Origin: DASQZK01 sp963809925
Lineage (GTDB): Bacteria > Bacteroidota > Bacteroidia > Bacteroidales > GCA-2748055
NCBI GenBank assembly: GCA_963809925.1
Contig: CAWELH010000003.1
Coordinates: 310,001 to 374,000, forward strand
Length of the DNA stretch: 64,000 bases
Direction of reading: 5' to 3'
The notes beneath the pieces are model-generated. The model was not told the DNA's origin and ran no database searches. It was given only the letters and a program-made list of their open reading frames with translations. Positions 1 through 8,399 of this stretch are shown one piece after another. Position 1 is the stretch's first letter; each line of letters opens with the position of its first letter. The position numbers and the translations under genes are program-made.

Positions 1-1
1 T

Positions 2-628
2 CTTGATGAACTCCCTGAATTTAAACGAAACGTTCTGGAAGTCATGAGGCAGCCGCTTGAAGACAGGATAATCACCATCTCGAGAGCAAAGTTTACGGTT
101 GAATATCCCGCAAGTTTTATGCTTGTAGCCTCCATGAATCCCTGTCCGTGCGGCTATTACAATCATCCGGATAAGATGTGCCAGTGCGGTCCTGGTATGG
201 TGAAGAAATACCTGAACCGGATTTCGGGGCCCTTGCTCGATCGTATTGATATTCATATCGAGATCATACCCGTACCCTTCAGAGAGCTGGCCGAAAGCCG
301 TGATGCGGAAAAGAGTGCTGTTGTCCGCGACAGGGTAATCCGTGCGAGAGAAAAGCAGACGGTAAGGTTCACCGGATCGCGCGGGATATATAACAACGCA
401 CAGATGAACAGCAGGTTGTTACGCAAATATTGCAGGCTTGATGAAGCAGGATCAAAAATCCTGAGGAATGCCATGGAGAGGCTCGGCCTCTCAGCACGCG
501 CCTATGACAGGATCCTGAAGGTTTCGAGAACCATAGCCGATCTCGACGGAGAAGAAAATATCCTGGCGCATCATATCTCTGAAGCCGTGAATTACAGAAA
601 CCTGGACAGGGAAAACTGGGCCGGGTAA
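2..628 (+). CDS. ComM/YifB-like Mg-chelatase-family AAA+ ATPase, C-terminal part (5' truncated by window edge)
   Basis: The reading frame is already open at base 2 (LDELPEFKRNVLEVM), so the gene begins upstream of the window and the Met at 44 is internal. About 208 residues are present. They show the late AAA+ core of the ComM/YifB family (AI-2E-independent, Mg-chelatase-like ATPases): SMNPCPCGYYNHPDK followed by a CQC cysteine pair, the RISGPLLDRIDIH motif carrying the sensor arginine, and a C-terminal helical lid (LSARAYDRILKVSRTIADL). In other bacteria ComM is a hexameric helicase that drives branch migration during natural transformation. The function here is inferred from family only. 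The stop codon is TAA at 626. Confidence 0.93.
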   Translation, partial: LDELPEFKRNVLEVMRQPLEDRIITISRAKFTVEYPASFMLVASMNPCPCGYYNHPDKMCQCGPGMVKKYLNRISGPLLDRIDIHIEIIPVPFRELAESRDAEKSAVVRDRVIRAREKQTVRFTGSRGIYNNAQMNSRLLRKYCRLDEAGSKILRNAMERLGLSARAYDRILKVSRTIADLDGEENILAHHISEAVNYRNLDRENWAG

Positions 629-751
629 GACGGAGTCTGACCTTACTTACCCTGCAACGATTGCCAGAGGATCTGGTTTAGACAAGGATACAGCATGAAT
701 GGCAACGATTAATCCCGGTTAGTCGTATGCAAACTTCATTCTTATGGATCG

Positions 752-2224
752 TTAATTGAAGTCAAAACGTGCGGTAACTACGCTTTTACCAGGAGTATTC
801 ATTCTGAGTCTTACCCATTGTGCGGAAAATCCTTCCGGGAAGATATATTGCACGTATCCATTCTGTTCGAGGTCAACCCTGGTATAATTGCTCCATTCCC
901 CGTCACCGCTAAAATCTACTTCAATATCGACACTCATTGATCTGTTCTCATAATTTTTAAGATGCAGGGTTTTACAGTCAAATCCATTGGTAAGAAAGGG
1001 ATCTGAAGTTTCATTGTTACTTACAGTATCCTTCAGCCAAACTGCGCCCCAGCCTGTCGGCTTGCCATAGTGCCACAGATCATCGACATTTTGAAATAGT
1101 AGTCCCGACTGCGGCTGGCCGACACCGTGATCAGTCTGATCACCGGCCATGACGAACATGCCCCGCCAGAAACAGAAATCCGGAACAATGCGAAGATGAT
1201 AGGAGATGGGTTTTATACCCCATACATTCCCGCCGTAGGTCATCATGGGTAGTTCATAAAAAATTCCAAAAACATCCATGATAAACCGTTCCGTTTGAGC
1301 CTCACGGATCCGCATCCATTCCGTGTTCCATGCATGATCAAAAGACTGACTGCCTTTTGGAAGCCGGTAGGTCTGCCACTTTTGTGAGCGATCGTTGTAG
1401 CATTTCAGAATTACCGATTTCCTGTCCCAGCCGGTGGCAAAGATCGGGTTTCCGTATATCGATTTGCCCTGGAAGTTCATACTGTTTTCCCCTCCAATGC
1501 CAATAAATGCAGTTCGTTCCAGGATGGTCCACTTTTTACCCTTCCCGTCCCATTCTGCAAGGCGGCCAGGCCCGGTACCTGCCAGATAATCTCTCTCGTC
1601 ATATGAATTATTCGCAACAACCACCCGGCCGTTTCCGGTATAGCCGTCTTTAAAATGAATATAGGCTGTTGAAGGGATGTCCAGTTCATCAACAAGATTG
1701 AAAAGAAGTTTGGTTTTCAGGGTATGAACATCGCATTCAAATAAAAGACCCTCCATCGTAAGGAAATACACCTTGTTTTCAGGGTCTGTGAGGTGCTCCA
1801 TGGTTGCGGCAAGGCGATGACCGGTCAACTCGTCGCAGATCCGAACGTTCCCGTTTTTGTCGATGAAATACGGTCCAATGATTGCCTGTTCGGAAGGATT
1901 GTGGATCATACGGTTGGCAAAGGTTCCTGTAACGCTTCCCGGGAAGCGTTTCATCGTCATATCATCACTGATTTCATACAAACCGATGCGCGAACCCTTG
2001 ATATGTGCAACATACCCGACCATCCAGAGTTTATCGGCCCATGGGATCAATGCCCCGATGCCGCTCTCGCTCCGGTATTTATCTGAAGTGCCAATAACCG
2101 TCAGGTTTGGAAATACACCGTTAATTTCCAATGCCGGCTGTTGGCGGATCACCGTATCCTGGGCTGAGAGTTGTTGTAGTGAAAGAAGCCCGATGAAGAG
2201 CAGAAAAGTGAGAAAGCGTTTCAT
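752..2224 (-). CDS. secreted protein of unknown function, possibly beta-propeller
   Basis: This encodes 490 residues with a clear Sec signal peptide (MKRFLTFLLFIGLLSLQQLSAQ). The frame stays open upstream to a TTG at 2305, but the ATG at 2224 starts the signal peptide exactly and is preferred. The mature part is rich in Trp, Tyr and Gly and contains repeated short blade-like segments (KLWMVGYVAHIKGSRIGLYE, KVYFLTMEGLLFECD, NVWGIKPISYHL). These suggest a beta-propeller, with an extra C-terminal beta domain (SVDIEVDFSGDGEWSNYTRV). I see no catalytic motif, lipobox or type IX sorting signal. It is the last gene of the minus-strand block that contains the ECF sigma/FecR pair and may be part of that regulon. 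No function can be assigned. Confidence 0.8.
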   Translation of the reverse strand: MKRFLTFLLFIGLLSLQQLSAQDTVIRQQPALEINGVFPNLTVIGTSDKYRSESGIGALIPWADKLWMVGYVAHIKGSRIGLYEISDDMTMKRFPGSVTGTFANRMIHNPSEQAIIGPYFIDKNGNVRICDELTGHRLAATMEHLTDPENKVYFLTMEGLLFECDVHTLKTKLLFNLVDELDIPSTAYIHFKDGYTGNGRVVVANNSYDERDYLAGTGPGRLAEWDGKGKKWTILERTAFIGIGGENSMNFQGKSIYGNPIFATGWDRKSVILKCYNDRSQKWQTYRLPKGSQSFDHAWNTEWMRIREAQTERFIMDVFGIFYELPMMTYGGNVWGIKPISYHLRIVPDFCFWRGMFVMAGDQTDHGVGQPQSGLLFQNVDDLWHYGKPTGWGAVWLKDTVSNNETSDPFLTNGFDCKTLHLKNYENRSMSVDIEVDFSGDGEWSNYTRVDLEQNGYVQYIFPEGFSAQWVRLRMNTPGKSVVTARFDFN

Positions 2225-2403
2225 GATCTTTAATTTTGTAATGAATGCGAATAAAAAATATGCGAATAAAAAATAATGTTTACAAGCTGTTAAACTCGTA
2301 CCCAAAACTACGATATTTTCGAGAAGGAGGGATGGGAATGAATCAGGATTTAGCGGAGCAGCTGATAATCCTGTTCGGGGTATGACAAATGTAGCAGAGA
2401 AAT

Positions 2404-3960
2404 TTACCAGGCTTCCATCTTCCCCATTTTATGAAGTACTTCGATGAGTGAAGCTTCCGGCTCGATGGTGTTGTAATCGCCCCAGAAAGCCGGGTCGTCG
2501 ATGAAGGTCTGGTCTGAGAATATCTGGCTTGTATTGATGGACTCGTTATTTCTGAACCGTTGAATTTTCCCGGTCTCAACATCGGTGATCGCCATTTCGA
2601 TGTTCAGTGAATATAACGATCCGATCCATTTTTTTTGCTTACGCATCCTGAACCGTACTTCACCGCGAACCTGGCTGAGATGGTATTTACCTTCACTTTC
2701 CCTGTATTCGACATGATAGACTGCCGCCAGTGGCCTGATTTTCAACTTTGGACTTTTGCGGATGACGAAGTTGTTCGTTTCCAGTCCGATATAGGTGGGG
2801 TTGAGTTGGAAATCGGCAGCCAGAATCGTGAGATTTTGCATATCAAGGTATATATCACCCGTATAGAGAGCCTCTTTGATCTGGGGTTTCTGCCGGAAGC
2901 TGATCTTATAAACCAGATGGTTTTTGTAGCTAACGATATCCGAAAACTCGAAAGTATAGAATTTACGATTTTCCGCCGTTAAAAAGTAGGGCAGATTCTT
3001 AACAATATCGAGTTCGAGAGAACTTTTAATTCCTGACTTGATCTTCATGAGTACGGTATCTTCGGCGGTCACATTCACAAATTTCCTGCCCTTGATGATT
3101 CGTACTTTTTCGTCGCCGTGTAATCCGTTGTACGGATCTTTCCGAATTTCGATGACGGCTTCGGAGAACAGCAGAAATTTATTGTTTCGCTGAACATTTT
3201 CTCTGTAATACGCAGTCATCATTGAACTTACGTTCAGGTAATTTTCCGGGATCTTGCGCATCGCCTCAGCCAGGAGATTCGCCGGATCCTGGTAACGGAT
3301 AATGACTTCCTGGAGCGAGACAAGATTTTTATCAAGACTGATTTCGATACTCCCTTTGGAGGGCAGGCTAACTGGGCAATACTGGTTTCTGTATCCGATG
3401 AAGGTGACTACGAGTACCGGGTCAGAAATAATCGTCGGGATGTTGAGAACAAAATCGCCTGACTCATTGCTGATCGTTCCTTTGTTCGTGCCATAAAGGC
3501 CAATGGTGGCGTATGGGAGGGAGCGACCCGATTGCCTGTCACTAACATGTCCAAAAAGCTTGGCAACAAAGGCTGTATCCTGTTTACTCCTGATCTCAGC
3601 CTCTGAATTTCTGCGGTATATGACAATGTTTCTGTCAATTAACCTATACTGAAAGGTCGAATCGCGCAAGAGTGAATCCAGGGCGGTTTGCAGCAGCAGA
3701 TCTTTCACGTCAAAGCTCATACGGTTTTTTGCAGGGAAGAGACTGGCATCGTAGGTAAAGTAGTATCCCGACTGGTCTGAGATAAGGTCGAGGATAACCT
3801 GAACGGCTTTGTTTGAAACGTCAACATTTATGCGCACATCAGGCAGCTGTGCCCCAGCGTGCGAACCGGTGCAGAGAAGGATCCACATCGTGCCCAGAAA
3901 CGAAAGGAGGTTGTAGCGCAGAAGGGTTCTTCCATGGGGTTTTTCCATACCGGGATGCAT
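2404..3960 (-). CDS. STN plus carboxypeptidase-regulatory-like domain surface protein without a TonB barrel
   Basis: The product has up to 518 residues; an ATG at 3948 (MEKPHGRT) is an alternative start. Order of parts: a hydrophobic signal segment ending near AQLPD, an STN (secretin/TonB short N-terminal) domain at about 45-115 (VSNKAVQVILDLISDQSGYY), a CarboxypepD_reg-like beta-sandwich at about 133-215 (LPYATIGLYGTNKGTISNES), then about 300 residues of beta-rich sequence ending in FWGDYNTIEPEASL. In SusC/FecA-type receptors STN contacts a FecR anti-sigma factor, and a FecR/ECF pair lies directly upstream. This protein is far too short to hold a plug and a 22-strand barrel. The C-terminal two thirds are clearly paralogous to the gene at 5832-7121, which lacks STN. 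A signalling partner of the FecR is the best inference. Confidence 0.88.
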   Translation of the reverse strand: MHPGMEKPHGRTLLRYNLLSFLGTMWILLCTGSHAGAQLPDVRINVDVSNKAVQVILDLISDQSGYYFTYDASLFPAKNRMSFDVKDLLLQTALDSLLRDSTFQYRLIDRNIVIYRRNSEAEIRSKQDTAFVAKLFGHVSDRQSGRSLPYATIGLYGTNKGTISNESGDFVLNIPTIISDPVLVVTFIGYRNQYCPVSLPSKGSIEISLDKNLVSLQEVIIRYQDPANLLAEAMRKIPENYLNVSSMMTAYYRENVQRNNKFLLFSEAVIEIRKDPYNGLHGDEKVRIIKGRKFVNVTAEDTVLMKIKSGIKSSLELDIVKNLPYFLTAENRKFYTFEFSDIVSYKNHLVYKISFRQKPQIKEALYTGDIYLDMQNLTILAADFQLNPTYIGLETNNFVIRKSPKLKIRPLAAVYHVEYRESEGKYHLSQVRGEVRFRMRKQKKWIGSLYSLNIEMAITDVETGKIQRFRNNESINTSQIFSDQTFIDDPAFWGDYNTIEPEASLIEVLHKMGKMEAW

Positions 3961-4069
3961 TACTGTTTTTATCCGCAGGAACGCAATCTAATTAAAAAAA
4001 GTTGACATGCACATCGTAATAATTTCCTAAACCAGATGGTTCCTTTCAGAAGGGACAGGGATTTTCCTT

Positions 4070-5068
4070 TTAGTGCCCCGATAATTTGTATCCGTTGCCA
4101 GTGCTTACATAGGATATGTTAAATGCAGTACATATGGTTTGCAGGATTGATTCAAAGGATTGTTCTTTATACGTGGAAGTCAGTTTCAGATCTTCAAGAT
4201 TCACATCCCCGGTATCTACGGTCACATGATAGGATTGCTCGAGAGTGCTGAGAATTTGACGAAGGCTGGTATTTACAAACCGGAATTCCTTTGTTTTCCA
4301 TGACAAATAATTGAAATCATTTAGCGTTGAAAGCTCGGTACGATTTCCGTCCGACCTGCCGAACTGTCCTGAAATCAGTGTAATTCCTTTACTATCCCGG
4401 GTGCCCTGAACTTTTACCTTTCCGGTTTGAACGAGTACCTCAACCATGTCATCCTCGATATTTTCCTTCACATTAAACGTAGTCCCAAGCACAGTTATTA
4501 CTGTTTTGTCGGCATGAATTGAGAAAGGTCTCGAAGGGTCGTGACGGATGTCAAAAAAGGCTTCGCCGCTGAGTATAATCTCTCTTTTTTCAGGAAATGT
4601 TGCGGCAAGTTTTATCACCGCACCTTCATTCAGGAAGACATGGCTTCCATCGGGAAGCATGTAACCGTAGTCAGCAGATGACTCATCATAGGCGATGGTC
4701 AAGGAAGTGTCAGTCTTCCTGGTGGAGAAAATCATCGTAGCGGTTATTCCCAGGGCAGCAATGATGAGAATTGAAGCGGCAATTCTCAGAAGATACCGCT
4801 TGGAAGTTTGCCTTTTATTGTTTGCTTCGTCAAGCAATCCGTCTCTCGACAGTCTCTCTTTGAGGTTGTTCCAGGCCCTGTTTGAATGGTCAAATTTTCC
4901 GGCAGGTAGGGTATCGAATTTTTGCCAGGTTTTCCTCATTTTCTGATATTCTTCCTGCATATTCCTGTCATGCTTAAGTTCAAATAAAAATTGTTTTGCC
5001 TCGCTATCGCTCATTTCTCCGGCGAGATACCGGGCCGACGAGTTGGCTATTTTCAGTGTACTTTTCAT
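4070..5068 (-). CDS. FecR-family anti-sigma factor
   Basis: This is a Bacteroidota-type FecR protein. The N-terminal cytoplasmic segment (ARYLAGEMSDSEAKQF) binds sigma, a single membrane helix lies at about 92-114 (LLRIAASILIIAALGITAT), and the periplasmic FecR domain follows (YMLPDGSHVFLNEGAVI, GEAFFDIRHDPSRPF, VLGTTFNVKE). A C-terminal DUF4974/STN-like lobe completes it (LRQILSTLEQSYHVTVDTGD). The frame can be opened at a GTG (5098), which would overlap the upstream sigma gene. The ATG at 5068 gives the usual FecR N terminus and sits 10 nt past the sigma stop, so I chose it (332 aa). It presumably holds the adjacent ECF sigma inactive until an outer-membrane STN protein signals. The candidate partner is the protein encoded next at 2404-3960. 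Confidence 0.95.
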   Translation of the reverse strand: MKSTLKIANSSARYLAGEMSDSEAKQFLFELKHDRNMQEEYQKMRKTWQKFDTLPAGKFDHSNRAWNNLKERLSRDGLLDEANNKRQTSKRYLLRIAASILIIAALGITATMIFSTRKTDTSLTIAYDESSADYGYMLPDGSHVFLNEGAVIKLAATFPEKREIILSGEAFFDIRHDPSRPFSIHADKTVITVLGTTFNVKENIEDDMVEVLVQTGKVKVQGTRDSKGITLISGQFGRSDGNRTELSTLNDFNYLSWKTKEFRFVNTSLRQILSTLEQSYHVTVDTGDVNLEDLKLTSTYKEQSFESILQTICTAFNISYVSTGNGYKLSGH

Positions 5069-5078
5069 TTCCAAAGAT

Positions 5079-5624
5079 TTAAGTAGAGTGGTACTCACTC
5101 AAATTTGTCCTAAGCGCTTTAAGTGCCTTACCCATATTGGCTTCGACCGTTTTAACCGAAATGGAAAGTCGCTCTGCAATGTCTTTGTATTTTAGTCCCT
5201 CCAGCCTGTTCATGGTAAAAATCTGTCTGGTTCGTTCAGGCAGGGTATCAAGTGTATCCGTTATCCTGCGATTGATCTCTATCTCATTCAGCCTTTCCTG
5301 CGGTCCTCCCTGATTGTCAGCTTGTTTCTCTGCCCAGTTGTCATCAAGCCGTACTTCATATTTGAATTTTCTCAGGTGCATCATAGAACGGTTATAAACC
5401 GCTTTATACAGGTAACTTTTCAGGCTGGTCGTAATGTTGATCTCCTCACGGTTCTTCCAGATTGTATAGAAAATATCCTGAACTATTTCCTCTGCCGGTC
5501 CTTCTTTTTTAATCAGAGATTCAGCGTAGGTGCACAATCCCGGATAATATTTGTGAAACAGGTTTTCAAAAATCCTGATGTCTCCTTTCTTAAGGCCGGC
5601 AATTATAAACCGTTCTTTGATCAT
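5079..5624 (-). CDS. ECF RNA polymerase sigma factor (Bacteroidota sigma-70 family 1 type)
   Basis: This 181-residue sigma factor has region 2 at about 12-80 (FENLFHKYYPGLCTYAESLI, EEIVQDIFYTIWKNREEI) and region 4 at about 120-172 (LPERTRQIFTMNRLEGLKYK, then IAERLSISVKTVEANMGKAL as the helix-turn-helix). It lacks regions 1 and 3, as usual for ECF sigmas. The ATG at 5624 gives a complete region 2. The FecR gene follows 10 nt downstream, so the two are co-transcribed and the sigma is presumably under FecR control. Its targets are likely local: the STN protein downstream and perhaps the paralogue upstream at 5832-7121. I could not find a strong TAnnTTTG promoter just upstream, which would fit autoregulation by an ECF-specific promoter. 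Confidence 0.96.
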   Translation of the reverse strand: MIKERFIIAGLKKGDIRIFENLFHKYYPGLCTYAESLIKKEGPAEEIVQDIFYTIWKNREEINITTSLKSYLYKAVYNRSMMHLRKFKYEVRLDDNWAEKQADNQGGPQERLNEIEINRRITDTLDTLPERTRQIFTMNRLEGLKYKDIAERLSISVKTVEANMGKALKALRTNLSEYHST

Positions 5625-5831
5625 ATCCTGTTCAAGCCGTTTGACGTTGGTTGTTCAAACACTGAGTGGTAAAATTACAAAATTCCGGATGATTGCCGGC
5701 CGGATGATATAACATCTGTAAAATTGGGCAAAGAACACAGGGTGAGACACTTAACGATCTGCTTTTTCCTGCCTTTTCTCAGCAACCTGCATCCTTTGCT
5801 TTACCTTCCGATTCTCCGCAGAGAGTCTGTA

Positions 5832-7121
5832 TCATTCCTTTATTTTGCGGTTCAGCTTCCGGATTGCGGATTCGATCGACTGGTCCGGTTCTATCACATT
5901 ATAATATCCCCAGAAATCAGGATCAAAATAAGTGAATACCATGTCATCAAGGATATCATTCCTTTTAAACCTTTCCTTCGGGCTGATCTTAGCTGCGTTC
6001 ATCAGATGCCGGTCGGTCACTGCAATCTCCGACATAGTGGTGTAATTGGTGTTAAAGAGTTTTTTATTCCAGTTTACCTTAAATTTAACTTCTGCGCGGG
6101 CATAACTGAAATACCATTTGCCGTCCTGCATGGAATACTTCGTTCTGTAAATAGCTTTTTCCGGGGTAATCTTCATGCCAATAGGTTTTTTCTGTATGAA
6201 GATACGTTCAGCTTCCTCTGTATTATCGAGATTAAGGGCAAATTCGGCTTCTGTGATCGCCAGGCTCTCGATTTCCACAAAAAGCTTTCCGCTGTAGTAG
6301 GGCGCTGATATTCCTTTTTTCTGATCAAAGCTGATCACATAATGTAATTTATCGTTCAGCGATACAACATCGCTGATGTAAAATTCGTAAATTTCTGTGT
6401 AATCATCGGTTAGAAGGACATACGGATTTTTCATGATATCGAGAAGAAGGGTTATAGTCGGGCCGCCCTGTAATTTAAAGAGGACTGTATCCATTTTTTC
6501 CACATCGCCGCTCTTCCGACCCTTATCGATCTTGACCTGATCATAGTCGAATTCACTTTTGTAGCTGGCTTTGTATATGTCGACAACAGCTTCTGAGATT
6601 GCTACGTAATTCCGGCGGTTCTTGATAGTTTCACGATAGAAGGCCTGCATCATCACCGGATCGACGCTGTAATTTTGATCTACCCTGCTTAGGACCTGCC
6701 GTATCAGATCGGAGGCATTTTCGGGCCGGATTGTGACAGCCTGCAAATGAAGCGTGGAAGGGTTTAACTCAATCGTTAGCTCTTTCTCTATTTCGAACTT
6801 TTTTAGGGCAACGTACATGTTGTTATAACCAATGTATGAGATCTTCAGGGAGGATGCATCGCTGTTCTTTGAGATTTTCACAATAAACTCTCCATCAATG
6901 TTTGATATCGTTGCAATATTGGTTCCTTCCACTTCAATTGTTGCGAAGGGCAGGGTACTGCTGTTGCTTTTATCGATAACTTTTCCATGGTAGGCAATGT
7001 AGCTGAGGGTGTCGACCGAATTTTTTCCTGAGTATATGGTTGCCTCGGCGTCCGGAATCGTGGCAGTCAGGAGAAGAAGGGTAAAGAGGAGAGAACCTGA
7101 TAAAAATTTTAACGTATTCAT
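5832..7121 (-). CDS. carboxypeptidase-regulatory-like domain surface protein, paralogue of the STN protein
   Basis: This 429-residue protein has a signal peptide (MNTLKFLSGSLLFTLLLLTA), a CarboxypepD_reg-like domain at about 45-130 (LPFATIEVEGTNIATISNID, SLKISYIGYNNMYVALKK), and a long beta-rich C-terminal region. That region aligns by eye with the protein at 2404-3960: MMQAFYRETIKNRRNYVAIS versus MMTAYYRENVQRNNKFLLFS, and the ends FWGYYNVIEPDQS versus FWGDYNTIEPEAS. The difference is that this copy has no STN domain. The pair brackets the ECF/FecR genes, so a tandem duplication around the regulators is likely. Families of this shape are abundant in Bacteroidota and mostly of unknown function, apparently in the outer membrane or periplasm. 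The start ATG at 7121 is well placed for the signal peptide. Confidence 0.88.
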   Translation of the reverse strand: MNTLKFLSGSLLFTLLLLTATIPDAEATIYSGKNSVDTLSYIAYHGKVIDKSNSSTLPFATIEVEGTNIATISNIDGEFIVKISKNSDASSLKISYIGYNNMYVALKKFEIEKELTIELNPSTLHLQAVTIRPENASDLIRQVLSRVDQNYSVDPVMMQAFYRETIKNRRNYVAISEAVVDIYKASYKSEFDYDQVKIDKGRKSGDVEKMDTVLFKLQGGPTITLLLDIMKNPYVLLTDDYTEIYEFYISDVVSLNDKLHYVISFDQKKGISAPYYSGKLFVEIESLAITEAEFALNLDNTEEAERIFIQKKPIGMKITPEKAIYRTKYSMQDGKWYFSYARAEVKFKVNWNKKLFNTNYTTMSEIAVTDRHLMNAAKISPKERFKRNDILDDMVFTYFDPDFWGYYNVIEPDQSIESAIRKLNRKIKE

Positions 7122-7673
7122 AACTTTCAGTATTAGTGTGTTAAGCTGAAACTTTTATTTTATTGGCATAGAATTGAACAGCTGCCGGCGTTTCGTCTTG
7201 ATGCTTGATGAATAATGATCGCTCTGTTTCTAAGATGCACGAAACAGGATTTACCCTATCTTATCTTTGGTTTTTTTTCTTTCACTGAATCCAAATCATC
7301 TCTTTACCCATTCAAATCGCAGGAGAACGGGAATATTTAAAAGGGATAGAAACGGTCTGAAAAGCACGTAGTAGTATTTGGATCACGGTTCTCCTCCAAA
7401 GTTTCTTTGTACACAATGCAGGATTTATGTGATTGGAAGGGTATCGGGACTGACAGATTCAGCTTTTCAAAAAAAAGGAGTGAAACCTATTTTAAGCAGT
7501 GTTTCGAAGTTACTTTATTGCGCTTCGATCATATGTTGTATTTTACATAATTCATGTATTTGTTTCCTGAAAACCAGGTAAGGAAAAATACTGATGTACA
7601 AGTTGAGGAAACATAAAAAAACCGGGACTAAATCCCGGTTTTTGGTGATGCAGATCTATACATCATAAACAGT
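7122..7673. other. 552-bp intergenic region, no gene recognised
   Basis: This region is AT-rich. A 67-codon frame on the plus strand at 7378-7581 has no ribosome binding site, no recognisable motif and unnatural composition (Cys/Ile-rich), so I do not call it. The only clear element is the terminator hairpin at 7619-7641. Confidence 0.6.
7615..7642 (-). terminator. Rho-independent terminator of the 7674-7955 gene
   Basis: The inverted repeat AACCGGGA/TCCCGGTT (arms at about 7619-7626 and 7633-7640) has a short CTAAA loop and is bracketed by A-runs on one side and T-runs on the other. It lies 32 bp past the stop codon of the minus-strand gene and would work in both directions. Confidence 0.8.
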
Positions 7674-7955
7674 TCATTTTTTTAATTCTTCAATTTTTTT
7701 CTGAAAATCATCAATTTTGCCCTGGTAATCGTTGATGAGTTGGGCTTTCCTTTTCAGCTGTTCTCTTTCAATCACTGTCTGGAGTTTAAAGAAGTCCAGA
7801 TCCTCATTTTTCAGCAAATAGGTAAGCAGAACCTGTTTCTGGTCAGTGCTCAAATTGTTAAAGAAAGTTTTGAATTTGATGCTTCTGGCCTTGTCATCAA
7901 TAACCGATTCCCTGAAGGCAATTGCAAGTTTAGCTGGTGTTAGTTTTTCTTTCAT
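7674..7955 (-). CDS. small conserved-looking helical protein of unknown function
   Basis: The product has 93 residues starting at an ATG (7955) with a Lys-rich N terminus. No signal peptide or membrane segment is visible. The sequence is charged and helical throughout, and the last 35 residues (EREQLKRKAQLINDYQGKID and the following KKIEELKK) form a heptad-rich segment likely to be a coiled coil. It stands alone, with a strong terminator hairpin immediately downstream and about 440 bp of AT-rich upstream sequence, so it is probably a single-gene transcript. I do not recognise a family. The distinct terminator and regular amino acid composition support a real gene. Confidence 0.7.
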   Translation of the reverse strand: MKEKLTPAKLAIAFRESVIDDKARSIKFKTFFNNLSTDQKQVLLTYLLKNEDLDFFKLQTVIEREQLKRKAQLINDYQGKIDDFQKKIEELKK

Positions 7956-8399
7956 AATTTGTTTTTTAATCCTTGATTAATAAATCCTTTTTTGACTGCT
8001 TAAATATATAAAAATAATTAATTATCAACCAAATTAATTTTGACGCGCCATTATATCAGAAATAGGTTGTTGGGGGATTTAATGGAGTGATTTTTTCTCT
8101 CTCATGAGTGAAAAAGGCTTGTAGATTTAAATATGGCAGAGTAGCTGAATTCATTATAATCAGGATGGGTCCCTAATAATTATCTGTATTTCTATATAAC
8201 TCAATTTGATAAATTGTTGCCGGAAGGCGTTGATAATCCCAACATTTTTTCATTATCTTTACGCCTCGAAAATTTTAAACTGAAAGCTGGGGCGCTCAAT
8301 AAGTTACTAACTGAAAGTTTGCCCTTTTCAGGCCATTGTCCGGAAAGCAAACGAACACATTTACTAATAATACTAAAAACAAATTAAAGGAGAAGTCTC
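7956..8399. other. 444-bp intergenic region with the hppA promoter
   Basis: This is a divergent intergenic region, very AT-rich near the 93-residue gene. It holds a good Bacteroidota promoter at 8230-8261, a leader of about 130 nt, and a strong ribosome binding site just before the hppA start. I see no small gene in it. Confidence 0.6.
8230..8261 (+). promoter_or_regulatory. predicted promoter of hppA (TTG-N21-TATCTTTA)
   Basis: TTG at 8230-8232 is followed after 21 nt by TATCTTTA at 8254-8261. This matches the Bacteroidota housekeeping consensus TTG-N19-21-TAnnTTTG with one mismatch. It predicts a start of transcription near 8266 and a leader of about 130 nt before the hppA ATG. Confidence 0.5.

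Noticed and set aside
7378..7581. 67-codon plus-strand frame
   Set aside because: No ribosome binding site, no family motif and odd composition. It lies in an AT-rich intergenic region.
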